A stretch of DNA of 64,000 nucleotides from Mesocentrotus franciscanus (Eukaryota; Echinodermata; Echinoidea; Camarodonta; Strongylocentrotidae). Positions 43,870 to 55,988 of this stretch are shown piece by piece. Location: the NCBI GenBank assembly GCA_037976565.1, contig CP137679.1, forward strand, positions 25,711,547 through 25,775,546. The letters are read 5' to 3'. A model generated the notes under the pieces. The model ran no database searches, was not told the DNA's origin, and saw only the letters and a list, made by a program, of their open reading frames with translations. Numbering within the stretch: position 1 is the stretch's first letter; every line of letters begins with the position of its first letter. The translations under genes were made by a program, and so were the position numbers.

Positions 43870-45065
43870 GTATAAACTTTCTCACCTACTGGTTTCTTTT
43901 CAATTTACAAACGTTGTCCAAGATGATGTAGATCCCTTTTCTCTACACTGTAGGATAAGCTTTGTTCCATTCAAACCCTCACGTGCGGACCCAGCATTTC
44001 TCCTAGCTTCCTGATTTTTATTTTAGCTGGATTTCTTGGTATTCTCTGAGGACTGCATCGCGGTCGAACATGCTCACAAAGCAAACGATGATGGGATCCG
44101 GACCTCACGGGTTTGATTCTCTCCTTGAATCGGACGTCGTGAGGGCCTGTGGGCGTTCACAAAATCTAATATTGAGGGTTTCCTCTTGTGTGAAGCCAAG
44201 ATTTTGGACGCAACTTTTCACTTCCTCTTCTACACTTTCATTCCTCTCTCTTTCTTCCCCACACAGCAGGATATTCAGCTTCCTGTCATGCAACATTGTC
44301 TAGACATTCTGGCTCTGTTCTCTGTACATTGAAGCAAAAGTGTCTAGAATTTGTTTAATAGATCTAGAGCTAAGATTGACTCCCTTATTTCCGATTCCAT
44401 AGATTTTCTCTCATTTCTCAATTTCGGGAGAGCCTGATTTTCTATCGCATTGATTCTGCCATCTGAAACAGCCGCTGCTACTTGCAAATCGGCAAGCGTA
44501 TAGCATGCATTGCTGAAATGTCTTTCTTGATAGCCGTCATATCAGAGCCCAAGGTATCTAAACGTTGTTAATTTTTTTAAACACAATTCCTCGAAGTCTG
44601 CACGTGTTACTGCTGACCAGGGGCGGATCCAGCCGGCGGCAAGGGAGGGGGCCTAAAAAGGGGCCCACTTCGTGCGAAAATTTGAAAATCGTGCCGGTTG
44701 ATTTTTCGCTCAGTAGGGGGGGGGGTAGTGAGCAAAAAAAAATTGGGGGCTCCCGAAAAAAAATTTTCACTCCGGGAAGGGTAATTTTTTTCACACCACC
44801 ACCTCCCCCTTGGGTGCCAGGGGTAGTGAGTACAATTTTTGGTACCCGAAAAATTTTTTTCCCTACGGGAAGGGTTATTTTTTTCCACCGCCAGCCCCCC
44901 CCCCTTGGGCGCCAGGGGAGGGGGCCCAACTTCTTTTTTCAAAAAGGGTGTTTTTACCTGTTTTTTTCTAGGGAGGGCCCGGGCCCCGGGCCCCTGGATC
45001 CGCCACTGCTGCTGACTTACCAGCTTCCAATGTGGAAGGCTCATTTGAAGACATGTTTAAATCTC
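43870..45065 (-). pseudogene. L1-type ORF1-like relic, copy 2, split by a hAT element
   Basis: Counterpart of 25090-25910 with the same broken frames (KSCVQNLGFTQEETLNIRFC; RADFEEL-type coiled coil degraded here). A 391-bp hAT element interrupts it at 44618-45008. Confidence 0.55.
44610..45016. mobile_element. hAT-type MITE, 391 bp, present only in block copy 2
   Basis: TIRs CAGGGGCGGATCCAGCC and ..TGGATCCGCCACTG. CTGCTGAC duplicated at 44610-44617 and 45009-45016. Copy 1 near 25830 has TTACTGCTGACTTACC uninterrupted. The interior is rich in G and C runs with repeated GTAGTGAG. No transposase. Confidence 0.92.
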
Positions 45066-45103
45066 TCGTTTTCTTGCTAGATCTCAGCAAATAAGGCTCT
45101 CTG

Positions 45104-45485
45104 TTATGCTAGGTATACATTATTTTCCCGGCGGCCAAGTCAATCACGTTACAGACCACCGTGGACAAAACGGGATCGACGTGAGACAACGCGAGGGACG
45201 GAATGGGCAAACGTGACAGGCCGTGATTGACGTGGATGCCGGGCCAGATTTGTTAAACTGTCAAAACAAAATTACCACGGCAGGCATGGTGCGGATGAGA
45301 AACCTAGTTGTTCGTAGTAAAACGGGGTGAACGCAACAAAACGTGACAGTACGTAATCAAAAAAACTTGGCAAGACCTAACGAAACTTGCATACAGAGAA
45401 AAAATGGCCAAAATCCCACTGCGCACTCATTTCGGGCAAACGAGGCTGCCGTGGCCGCCGGGAACATAATGTAAACCTAGCATAA
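45104..45485. mobile_element. TIR element, about 382 bp, copy 2
   Basis: Counterpart of 25924-26305 with scattered substitutions (AGGTATACAT for AGGTTTACAT at the left end). Confidence 0.8.
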
Positions 45486-47295
45486 CTCAAATCCATGATT
45501 CCACCCCTTTTCATACTAAATGCGCTAACTATATCTGCAGTTCATTTCTTGGATATCGTAGGATTTTAAGAAATTATTCTTTAGCTCTTGATGTTGTGCT
45601 ACCGTCGTTCCCCAAGGCGTGACGTCATCCCTCTTCCTCCTGATGATTAATGTCTGTGGTTTTCCACCTTTATTTTTTTTTAATTTTTTTTTTTGTTAAG
45701 TTGCGTAAATATATCTGATACATTTCTTCTTTCAAATTAAAATAAATCATTTGCTAAGTTGGTAGAAAACATCTCTTATCTTACAACCATCAGAATACAG
45801 CTTATTGCATTGATATTTGTTTTATAGAACTGATATACATGTATATACAAAAAGCAATTCGTTTATAGATTTTTTGAATAAGAAAGAGTTTTATCAAAAT
45901 AGTGAAAATGCTCTTACTATCAGATGTGATAAGGGCTTTACTGTGATAACTATCATATAGATCTAGTATTCCATCAGTCGTAAATCTGTCTGGTTGCAAG
46001 GAACATCGATCTAAGGCGCACAACAGGGATGCAATTATTGCCAAATTTAATTTTCTAAACCTATTCCCAGTACTTCTATTGCCATTGTAAAGAGTTTAAA
46101 TAACAACTTGTTCGCACCCACAATAGTTGGAAACCTGTTCCGATAATCACGATTGGCCTGTATGCAGAGTCTTCTTTCGATTTTCTTAAAATGTTTATTT
46201 AGGTCATTTTCTGATTGTAAATGACCAATTGGATTTTTTGAATAAAAAACAACAATATTCTCAGCATCCCCATCATTCTCTGAGTATCCTTTAAATTGTC
46301 CTTAAAGTTATAACATGGTGTGCATCATAGCAAGTATAGATAAAGTAGATATACAGAATGGTTCTAGGACACCTACCCCCTGGATAACCACCCCTAGGAT
46401 AACTACCCTCTAGGACAACTACCCCCTAGGGGTGGTTATCCGGGGGTGGATGTCCATGGGGTAGGTGTCCGGATACGATACAGAATACATCCATGTATAT
46501 ATGTACCTCATTCCCCTTTTTTGCTGGCGTTCTGGATAGACGGGATATAAATGCCGATATCTAGTCAGCAATGTCCAATCACTATATCGTGCAGTTAATA
46601 AACCGAGATACTAGCAAAAAATTAGGGGTAAAAAATTATCCACTAAAAAATGCACCTTTTCGGCTCAAAGTTTATATTTTACACAGTCACTACATAACTC
46701 AATGAAATTGATACAAACTTGAAGATATTTTAACTATCCATCATTTGACACCAAACCCATGGTGATTAGAGGTTTTACTTCAAAGTGATCTATAAAACTC
46801 GATTTAAGCACGCAAAGCATGTCCTCAGTACACCAATACACGTATAACAGAAAAAATATTTCAATATGGACAGCAGGAATCCAGTTTTAAACCAAGATTG
46901 TTTAGTTTTTCAGGTTCTGGGTTTCTCTTTTACTTTTCTTCAAGGCTTATGTGAAAGATACCAGTAGCCAGCATTAATTACAAATTTATCGTTACCCTTA
47001 TAGTGATGGTTCTGCCTAATCTTAAAATAGTTCATGAATTGCAAAATCATTAATCTATAAATTACACATGCATTGTTTATGCATTACAAAGCCACACATA
47101 ATAAAACAGGCCTTCAACCATTTTTTTTGTTGTAATTTTATTTTTATTTGTAAGGCAAACCATTCAGTATTGAAAAATATGCATAGTACAAAGGACATGA
47201 TAAATTCAGAAATTCAAACAACAATAGAAAAGTACAAGACATATGACTCTTATTATTATAGCAACATTGATGGGATATGATAAATGCTATATCTA
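45486..47295. other. Duplicated spacer and inverted KCTD flank, copy 2
   Basis: Collinear with 26306-28110. The hairpin is at 46367-46470. No gene. Confidence 0.65.
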
Positions 47296-47299
47296 TTAA

Positions 47300-47572
47300 C
47301 TGAGCACTCACTGGTATAAGCGGTATACCAACGGGGCTGTAATTTACTAACTTGTATAAAAATTATACCAAACCACACAGAGGTAAGTAACTTGTAGATA
47401 CGTTATACCAAACAACTGGCCATTAACTCGTATAAGCGTTATACCAACCGGGACAGTAACTTGTATAAACGTTATACCAAACCACACTGAGGGAAGTAAC
47501 AGGTACATTGTATAAGCGTTACACCAAACAACGGAGCAGTAACTGATATAAACGTTATACCAAACAACTTGA
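47300..47572. repeat. Array of GTATAA(N)CGTTATAC dyads, unexpanded copy
   Basis: About seven sites with the same irregular spacers as 28115-28340, then only one 36-bp GGAGCAG unit (47531) before the shared right flank (CAACTTGAAAAGAAAGATAG). Confidence 0.88.
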
Positions 47573-48940
47573 AAAGAAAGATAGTGAATGCATGGTCATG
47601 AAGAGAGGTCGAGAGAAATATCATTTTGTTCTTGCAAAAGATGGGTAATAAAAAGGAAACGATTCCCTGTGCTTCTATCTATTAATAACAGAGTTGTGTA
47701 ACTTTTTGGTTAAACAAGACTCAACAATTAATTTCTCTGTATAGGGTATCAAATTAATCTAGACTTCGATCCTCGTTTAGGGTGACTTTCAGAAATGTAT
47801 TTACACGCGCCGGATGATGTACAGTGCGCAATGTAACGAGGGGTGGGGCAAATTCTAAATGAAAATGACAACAGTCGGTTGCACTGTCAATATAAATTGG
47901 TAAAATACAGTGTATACATAAGTGAATTAGTAACATGAATATTGCAGTGTATCAACTATAGATCTACATGAAGACTTTGCAATACGAGTTCAAAACAAAA
48001 TTCTAGACACATTCACGTAAAAGTATGCACAGAACTCAGACAATTTTCAAATAAAACATGAAGTGGCTGAATTAACTAAGAGCTTAAGCTACAAACGTTA
48101 TGTATTTGTAGAGGTACATGTATATATGAATTCATAATTTAAGAAAACACTGTGGAATGCAAAATAACAAAAAGAAAACCATTCTCTTTCCCATCCCTTT
48201 GAATAATTCTCATTTATCATTTATACCGTGCATCAACATGCTCAAAGATATGTGCTTAGAATACACAATTACAAAAATATCAAACAAACAAACAAGAAAA
48301 TCAACATCAATTCGAAATAAAATCGAAAACAATTTGTTGCACTGACGGATGCGGAATCATAATTTTGCGGAATGCAAAAATCACAATTATAAACTATATC
48401 TCTTTCCCGTCGCTTCGGGATTCCTTCTATAATCCTGCTTTCTCATTTACATTGTACCCCACCATGCGTCAAAGAAATGTGAATAGTTTTCACTGAATAA
48501 TTTTTTTTTTCTTCTCCAATTCATCTTTTCTAGGCACATTCATACATATATAATGATATGCCTAGAAGTATGAAAATTAATCATACAGATGCTAAAATGC
48601 AGTTTTCAAGTTTCAAATAAAACAATGAGATTATGTTTAAATACACACCCCAAAATGACAGAAAGAAGTGGGTATTTATAGCTACATGCTGGATGGTTAC
48701 ATGTACACAATTCATGTATTTGTAAAAGTATGTAATGCGGAATCATAATTATGTGGAATGCAAAAAATCACAATAACAGATTATATCTCTCTCCCGTTGC
48801 TTCGTGATTATTTCCATAATCCTGCTTTCTCAATCACTTTGTCACGGTACCTCCCCATGAGTCAAAGAAATGTGAATAGTTTTTACTGAATATTTTAGTT
48901 GTTGCAAAATTGCCTACAGAAGCATGTGCCATGGCCCAAG
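47573..48940. other. 3' flank of KCTD copy E
   Basis: Shared 3' flank, with CCCGTCGCTTCGGGATTCC near 48406 and a diverged second copy near 48793 (CCCGTTGCTTCGTGATT), so part of the flank (about 48350-48870) is tandemly duplicated. No LINE. Confidence 0.6.
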
Positions 48941-49438
48941 CTATATTATTTTGCCACATTTTATATCTCTTGTAAAGACCCATCTATCTCTTGTCCTATG
49001 TTCATCTGAACTTGATGATACCGATACAAGTTTGAAACCTAACTGAGTAATTTGCCTAAAAAATTTAACACGATTCAAGGGGGGCTTGCTTGGTAATGAG
49101 AATACATTCTCTTCGGGACCAAAAATGTGGTTCAACTGGCCTTTGTGAACAAGCCGAAGTCGTGCTTCCATAAATACTGGGATTTTCTGAAGGATTTCAG
49201 AACTGCCATATACTATCCACGTGCAAAATGTATCACTAGGGACATACTCCACCTCCAGAAGCTCTTGCTCCTTGACGTGTTCTTTAGCTCGTTGTTCTTC
49301 CTCCCTATCGACGGCAACTCTATTTCTGATCTGAGTCACAGCATCAATTAATTCCTTGATCTGGTAGTAATCAGCTTCCTGTGCAAGCATGTCGAGCTCT
49401 TTGAAGTCTCCGACATTAAGGCTCACAACATCAGTCAT
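48941..49438 (-). pseudogene. KCTD copy E, in-frame loss of the BTB core
   Basis: 165 codons from ATG (49436-49438). Starts MTDVVSLNVG and jumps to DFKELDMLAQEADYYQIKEL, missing 62 residues (186 bp) relative to copy C, including the GDGxLFRYVLNFLR core. Then a private insert (RNRVAVDREEEQ) and a diverged C-terminal half (YGSSEILQKIPVF, LNRVKFFRQITQLGFKL). The frame is open, but a BTB fold is unlikely. It could be a decaying copy or a short protein. Confidence 0.8.
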
Positions 49439-49567
49439 ATTTCTTGAAAACTGCTCCGTTTTGCAATGGTTCCGTAAAGGTAGTCTGTCCCTTTTGCAGG
49501 CTAACAAGAATAAAATTATTTAAATCCTATGGTTAACAAGAGATAATACCAACTAAACACTCCTCTG

Positions 49568-50106
49568 AAAGGTACTATGTCCCATTTGCAGGCCACAAAA
49601 TATCAAAAGTTTAAATTCCAACGGCATTTGAAAGATAATACTAATTTAGAACTTCCCTCAAAACAAAAGGGCTTGAAAATGTCTTTTTGTGGGAAAATAA
49701 CAACCGTTAGTTGTCGAATCGAATTTACCGAGCACGCTCGTTTAATTAAATAGCCTGATTTTCAGACCCTTGTACCGAATGGTCTTACGGTTTGTGCTGA
49801 GTAAAGATTCGATCATTTTAATTTTGGTCATAAAACAAGCGGGTCATTGCTGTGTACAAATGATAATGTAGGCTACCCTTTACAGCTAATTTCATCTGCG
49901 TTATTAAAAAATGTAAGAAAGTCAGTCAGTTACTCATCAGTGACTGACAGTGAAGTCTAGAGAGTAAACGGTTTACCTGGCATAACTAGGTCACTACTAA
50001 ATACATGTATTACATTTCACAGATAAGACATACGTGACAAACTCATGATTCCTGCAAAGTTCTACAGAATTTGATGTTTGCTGCAAAAGGGATACACTAC
50101 CTTTAA
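49568..50106. mobile_element. Beta MITE remnant upstream of KCTD E
   Basis: The left end AGGTACTATGTCCCATTTGC and the right ACCTTTAA are both recognisable, with private internal sequence. Same downstream neighbour (TATTGCTAACAACAGCAG) as in B and C. Confidence 0.75.
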
Positions 50107-52340
50107 ATAATATTGCTAACAACAGCAGATCTTGTCTCGATCATCCTCGTTTCTTTATCAATAAAAGGCCTACTAAGCAAAGGGGCCAAAGTCAGCAAAG
50201 AGGGGTTTGCCTGCCACTACCACATAAACTAAGCATACCTTGTTTATTCGAAAGATTTTATCATAATAAACAATATTTTAGAGGTGTTTTTTTTAATTTG
50301 TAGCGAACACCCATATATCGGAGGGGGCGTCCAAAAAGCGACCCTTTTGACGAAAAATAGTATTTTGTTAATAATAATTATATTAGGGAAACCATAAAAC
50401 ATCATGATTTCGGTGTCAGATGAAAGAAAATTAGATTATCCACATTTTGATACCAATTTCAACGGAATCCGGATTAATTAAGATCGCAAATTAAAGTTAA
50501 AAACATGTGTTTTTGCGATTTTTTTTTTTCTTCTTCAAACAACGTTATTTTCCATTATATAAAAATCGGAGAGGTGCTTTTATCGTAACTTTCCAGAATT
50601 TTGCTCATGTTCAAGCCTGTCCGAAGGAGAGGCTTGTATCTATTTTTAGTGGAAAGTCGTAGTAACCCAAAATTATTGATTTGATTTCATTGAAAACGAC
50701 AGTTTTGCCCACAGGACTTGTGTATGAACTGTATGCACGTGTATTAGTGTATTACGGACATGTTTGGTGTGCTTAAATCGAGTTTTATAGATATATTTGA
50801 AGTAAAATCTCTAATCACCATGGGTTTGGTGTCAAAGATTCCTGTACGTGGCAATAATATCTGCCATTTATATAAAATCATGCAGTCAAGCGTGAAACTT
50901 GTATTGTTAGGGGGGAAATAAATATGAATATTATATCCCGCATACTAAGAATCTTGCAATCTGATTGGTCTAAACGAGGTCACATGATCAATGATAGATT
51001 AGTACTAGCACCCTGCGATAGTACTTTTGTACAGTAATTTTTTGCTGCTGCCCCACTTGCCCATTGAATAAGCATAGCAAAGTAGGTTACGCGAAATGTC
51101 GGTGTATTTTTGTTGTCACGCCGCGAGCGAATTCCTAGTCCATTTAACTATGCGTGAATACACAATATTTCAGAGGTGTTTTTTTGTAGTTTGTAGCGAA
51201 CACCCCTTTATCGGAGGGGTGTCCAAAAAAGCGGCCCTTCTGACGAAAAATTGTATTTTTTAGTAATATATTGAGGAAACCTTGAAACATCATGATTTTG
51301 GTGTCATATGAAAGAAAATGTAATTACCTACATTTTGAAAACCCATTTTAACGGAATTCACATTTTTTTTTTCCTATTTTTTTCTTCTTTGTTTTCCCTC
51401 CAAAAAATGAATTTTATCAGAAAACGTTATTTTCCATTTAATAAAAATCGGAGGGGTGCTTTTTTCGTAACTTTCCAGAAATTTTTCATGTACAAGCATA
51501 ATACCTTGTGTGAAGGAGAGGCTTGTAGGCCTATATCTTTTTAGTAGAAAGTTGTAGGTACCCAAAGTTGTTGATTTGGTTTCATAGAAAACGAAATTTT
51601 TGCCCATAGGTCTATGTGTATAAACTGTATGCATATACGTGTATTAGTGTATTAAGAACATGTTTGGTGTGCTTAAATCGAGTTTTATAGATAAATTTGA
51701 AGTAAAATCTCTAATCACCATGGGTTCGGTGTGAAATGATGGATAATTAAAATATCTTCTAGTTTTTATCGACCTATGAAACTTGTTCGGATCATGATTA
51801 GTGTCTTTCGGACTATCCGTGTATGTGTTTGGATTAGAAGTGTGCACAAATACTAGCACGATGTTGTACTTACCTAATTCACTGATAAATGATCACCTTT
51901 CCGTTCCCAAAAAACGCATACATATAACTCTCTTCTCGTCTATTATTGCTGCTTTTAACGCTTTTGCCCAATATTCAAATATATATTGGAGTTCAATACA
52001 CGGTGTTATGAGAAAAAATCGCTGTCTTGCTGTCGACTTACAGTTAGCAATTACAGTTAGAATTCAGGACCAGTTTTTGTGAAGCGATTCTAAACAAGGT
52101 CGGCAGATTCTTGAACGTGGCAATAATATCTGCCATTTATATCAAATCATGCAGTCAAGCGTGAAACTTGTATTGTTAGGGGGGAAATAAATATGAATAC
52201 TCTGTCGAGTATGAGAGTGGGTGAGTTGAAACTAAACATTGGCAAAGGTTGTTTATGGCCCCAAAAATAGACAGGTCGGGACGAAAAGTCTTTTCATTGG
52301 CCATGGGAATAAATGTATTTTTTAATGAAAATTGACAAAA
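50107..52340 (+). repeat. 5' flank of KCTD E, tandemly duplicated; right inverted arm
   Basis: Two diverged copies of about 0.9 kb: 50276-51160 and 51165-52080, each with GTAGCGAACACCC, GGAGGCTTGTA-type sequence and TGTTTGGTGTGCTTAAATCG. The CAATAATATCTGCCATTTAT block occurs at about 50855 and 52120. About 51760-52340 is the inverted partner of 19820-20440. Confidence 0.7.
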
Positions 52341-52987
52341 GACAGATGCACCTGTATGTAGAATGGAAAAGAAAACATATTTTTGGCTCAGACGTGAGCC
52401 TTTTTCAATACATAAATACATGTAAATACTTTTCAATACATCCACATGTTTTGAAAAGTTATGTGGAAACATTTGTCTTTACCTTTTACCAAGCAGAGAG
52501 ATGAAGGGATGTGTCAAATAACAGTTGATGGTGTGCGTGTGTGTGAGTTGGGGGAAGGAGGGGGGGGGGGGCGACTGCATGCCCATTCCCACATTTTCTG
52601 AAAGTATAGAATAAGTACTTATCAATTGCACTCAACACTTATAGTCCTTTGAACTTTCTACACTACTGAATGGGGGAGGGGCGGAAATATTCATACTAAA
52701 AAAGGACCTTTTCGGCTCAAAATTTATATTTTACACACTTCATAACTCAATGAAATTGATATCAACTTGAAAATATTTTAATTATCCATCATTTGACACC
52801 AAACCCATGGTGATTAGAGGTTTTACTTCAAAGTTATCTATAAAACTCGATTTAAGCACACCAAACATGTCCTTAATACACTAATACTAATATTATGATA
52901 AAATCTTTCGAATAAACAAGGTGTGCTCAGTTTGTGAGGTAGTGGCAGGCAAATCCCTCTTTTCTGACTTTGGCCCTCCGCTTAATT
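52341..52987. other. Right edge of the KCTD cluster
   Basis: 52357-52460 is inverted relative to about 24845-24915. 52710-52985 is inverted KCTD flank (ACACCAAACCCATGGTGATT; GTGCTCAGTTTGTGAGGTAG). A poly-G run lies at 52558-52571. No gene. Confidence 0.6.
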
Positions 52988-53280
52988 GCCCAGGGGGTGT
53001 TTCACAAAGACTAAGATCGACTTTAAGTTGGACTTAAGTATAACAGGCCGTTCGTGCCATTGTTTGCTCTCACCATTGGTCTCTCAATTATGATCTATAG
53101 TTCCTTCAATAATGAATTATCAAAAAAATGTAAGTTTTGTAGATTTTTACCATGATTTGTACGTCCCTTGAGAGACCAATGCCAGTAAATAATGATAGCA
53201 AACAATGGCATGAACGGCCTGCTATACTTAAGTCCAACTTAAAGTCGATCTTAGTCTTTGTGAAACACCCCCCAGGTTAA
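52988..53280. mobile_element. Foldback element with arms of about 100 bp
   Basis: The left arm GGGGGTGTTTCACAAAGACT, CGACTTTAAGTTGGACTTAA, ACAGGCCGTTCGTGCCATTG is mirrored on the right, ending at CACCCCCCAGG and TTAA. A TTAA also lies just left (52980-52983), but the left terminus is not clean, so the target site is uncertain. Confidence 0.75.
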
Positions 53281-53728
53281 GGCCCGGTCACACATAGACG
53301 ACGCACGGCCGGCGCATTGAAAATCGGAAAAAGTCGTGAGCCCGACTTTTGGCAGGATTTGGGAGAAGCTAGCGAGCTGACACCGAATGCATATCGTGTT
53401 GCTAGCGCGCTGCGCGTATACAGGGCGCGTGCTCCGCGTATGTCTGGCGTTGGTCTAGCGCGCTCCGCGCATGTCTGGCGTCCTTTTGGCGTTTACATTC
53501 ATGCGTCGAGCTTCGCGGACATTTTTGAGAATGCTCAAAAAATCCCGACGCACACAGCGAATGACGACGAATGCATAGCGTTCGTCCAGCGTTGGTCCAG
53601 CGCACTCGACGAACGAGTAACGAAGGATGACGCACACCTAACGCACGACAACGCACTGGCAAAAATTGCAAATTTTCAATGCGCTGGCCGTGCGCCCCCA
53701 TGCGTCCCTATGTGTGACCGGGCCTTAA
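53277..53728. mobile_element. TTAA-target MITE, family gamma, CpG-rich
   Basis: TTAA, GGCCCGGTCACACATAG ... CTATGTGTGACCGGGCC, TTAA. The 17-bp TIRs are perfect. The interior is unusually CpG-rich, with repeated GCGCTCCGCG and ATGTCTGGCGT pieces. Its 149-codon open frame is unsupported as a gene. Confidence 0.85.
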
Positions 53729-55806
53729 ACAACACAATAAAGCTTGCACGCAAGAGGTTTGTCTGACATAGCAAATGTGGATTCCACAATCCACACACTC
53801 GCTTTCAAACACTGGGTGAATTGAATAGCTTATTTCTTTGGGGGGAAAATCCATACATTTGAATTAATTAGTAAACACTCTATTCTTCAAGCGCAGGCAT
53901 TAATTTTGTTTAAGCTTATAGTATGCCAAAATTTAAAAACTAAATTGTCCCTCCCCGCTCCCTTCTTCTCTCTTTATCTTTCTCTCTTTCCATTCTCTCT
54001 TCTCACTATACTCCTATCTCTCTCTCTCTCTCTTTTTAATTGTTTTTATTTTAAATGTCTCTTTCCTCTTTCTTTACGGTTTCTTTACCCTCTCCCCTCT
54101 CCCCCCCCCCTCTCTCTCTCTCTCTAGCTCTCTCTTCCACTTATCCTCCCCCTTCGACCCATTCTACACTCAAGCAGACGACACTGGTCCACACGGGATA
54201 AGCATGCATCAACACGAAGGCGCCAAACAGAAATTGGTTTAGATAAACAAATCTATAGAGAGGATGGCAAAAGCTATAATTCCAGAGATCGATTGGATAA
54301 ACATTTCCTGGGGTTTAATGTTTGAATGAATAGTAAAGTAAGGTCCAGTACTAAAGGTTCTATTGAATTAAACCATTAACATAGCCATTCCCCTCATAAT
54401 TATTTGTGTAGTGGCGTAGCGTGGGTCCAGTCAGGTAGGGGGTATAGACATCAAGGGGGAGGGGGCACAAGTCTAGATCGGTGAATGAAATATTAATCTA
54501 TACAAAGCCACCTATAAGCTATTAGGGTGACAATGCAAGTGGGATAATTATCACATCTTCTTTTTCCATCCTCTACCTTTCCCTTTTTTTCTTTCCCCTT
54601 TGCCATTCAAGTGGTGGCACCTGGCGCCTTGTTTCTACACCTCTTTGTGTTTATGTGCGTGAGACTACTTTATTACTATACTAATTTATTTTCATATGGT
54701 GTGAGGCGTGCATCCCAAGCAAAATGTGTGTCAAACTGGGGATAAAATAAATTACCGGAAAGAGATGTGTAATTTGATTTCTTATTTACCGACAAGAATA
54801 GTAAATGTGTCGAAAAAATCATCCATTTATAAGGGGGCAACTTCCATTGCCCCCTGTTTTTTTGTGGCTACGTCAACATATTAACATACAATCTAAAAAT
54901 TTTGTTGTTGAATTGTCATCATTTAAAGCTATATCATTCATTAGAAAACCGTGTCATCGTTGTGTAAACGTAGGCCTAGGTTGTAAGTTTGTATTTGTCC
55001 TCCCTCCATTTCTCTCCCTCTTATATTTATCCTCTGTCTCTATTTCCCTTTCTCTCCCTAAAATTGCCCAATATCCCAAAGCATTAATAACTTTATAAGA
55101 TAAGGGGATCGTGCTACCACCGGCGTTTCATCTCCATCATTTTTTTAAATACCATAACAAATAATACCGGCGGGAAAATAAACTCTCATCAGTCGATCGA
55201 ATATCCAATCAATATGAATAAATAATGATTGCAATGGGATCAGACCGCTGCATAAATCAGAAGAGATTTATTCGACTGTCTTAACAGGGCATCAGCATAT
55301 ACAGATGAAATGGTCTCAAAAGAACATCTTTAAAATTAATCTTAGCTTCTGAGGCTGTCTTTTAGAGCGCATCAGTATTAAGAATGTGACAGCCTCTAAA
55401 GAACATCTATGAAATTAGATTGGTATTGGTATTTCTCTTTTTGTGATGCTTTTGCTTTCATCGTCTTCACCAAAGGGCCAAGTGTGAGGTGAAAGATCTA
55501 TTTATTTATCTGTAGAACATTCCAATTTAAAAGGGGAACAGTATTGTAGAAGAAGAAAAAAAGAGTTTCAACGTCGGTGACTTTCTTTAAACATATTTCT
55601 GCGATACGCAACTATATTTCAACATGTTTTACATTCTCAACATTGTCATAGTGCCTACGACTTAGCGTCCTATCGGAGGGACGGATGAGGGACAGGAGAT
55701 GGAAATTATTTACCAGTGGAAGGTTTCCAGGCCAGCAGGCAAAGTTCCGTTTGTTTCATAGTCTGTCCGCATCTGTTAAATCGGGAAAAGATTTTGATTT
55801 GCAACC
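53729..55806. other. Intergenic sequence upstream of the metalloprotease gene
   Basis: CT-rich microsatellite tracts at 53950-54140. A lone hAT-like end (GTGGCGTAGCGTGG) near 54410 with no clear partner. A GGGGGCAA...TTGCCCCC hairpin at 54833-54856. No TATA box could be assigned before 55807. Confidence 0.55.
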
Positions 55807-55884
55807 ATGACAACTACATCAACATCTATCGTCATCACAATCTTCTCCATATTGTCATCAATTGGATACAATCATGGTATTCCG
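55807..55884 (+). CDS. Metalloprotease exon 1 (signal peptide)
   Basis: 26 codons: MTTTSTSIVITIFSILSSIG and then YNHGIP. A hydrophobic core (IVITIFSILSSI) follows the start, as in a secretory signal. Donor GTAAGT at 55885, phase 0. Confidence 0.7.
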
Positions 55885-55957
55885 GTAAGTACAAAACAAA
55901 AGGTTGTGAAGGTATTGATAATGATGATGATGATGGCGGTGGTGATGATGATGACAC

Positions 55958-55988
<31 letters not shown>

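Noticed and set aside
44565..45080. 171-codon open frame and its antisense partners
   Set aside because: They span the G/C-run interior of a hAT MITE and its edges, with no recognisable protein.
53317..53766. 149-codon open frame
   Set aside because: It lies across a TTAA MITE and its right flank, with no family-like motif. High CpG content reduces stops.
54411..54480. Complete hAT MITE at a GTGGCGTAGC end
   Set aside because: Only one end is convincing. The candidate partner near 54870 is too weak.
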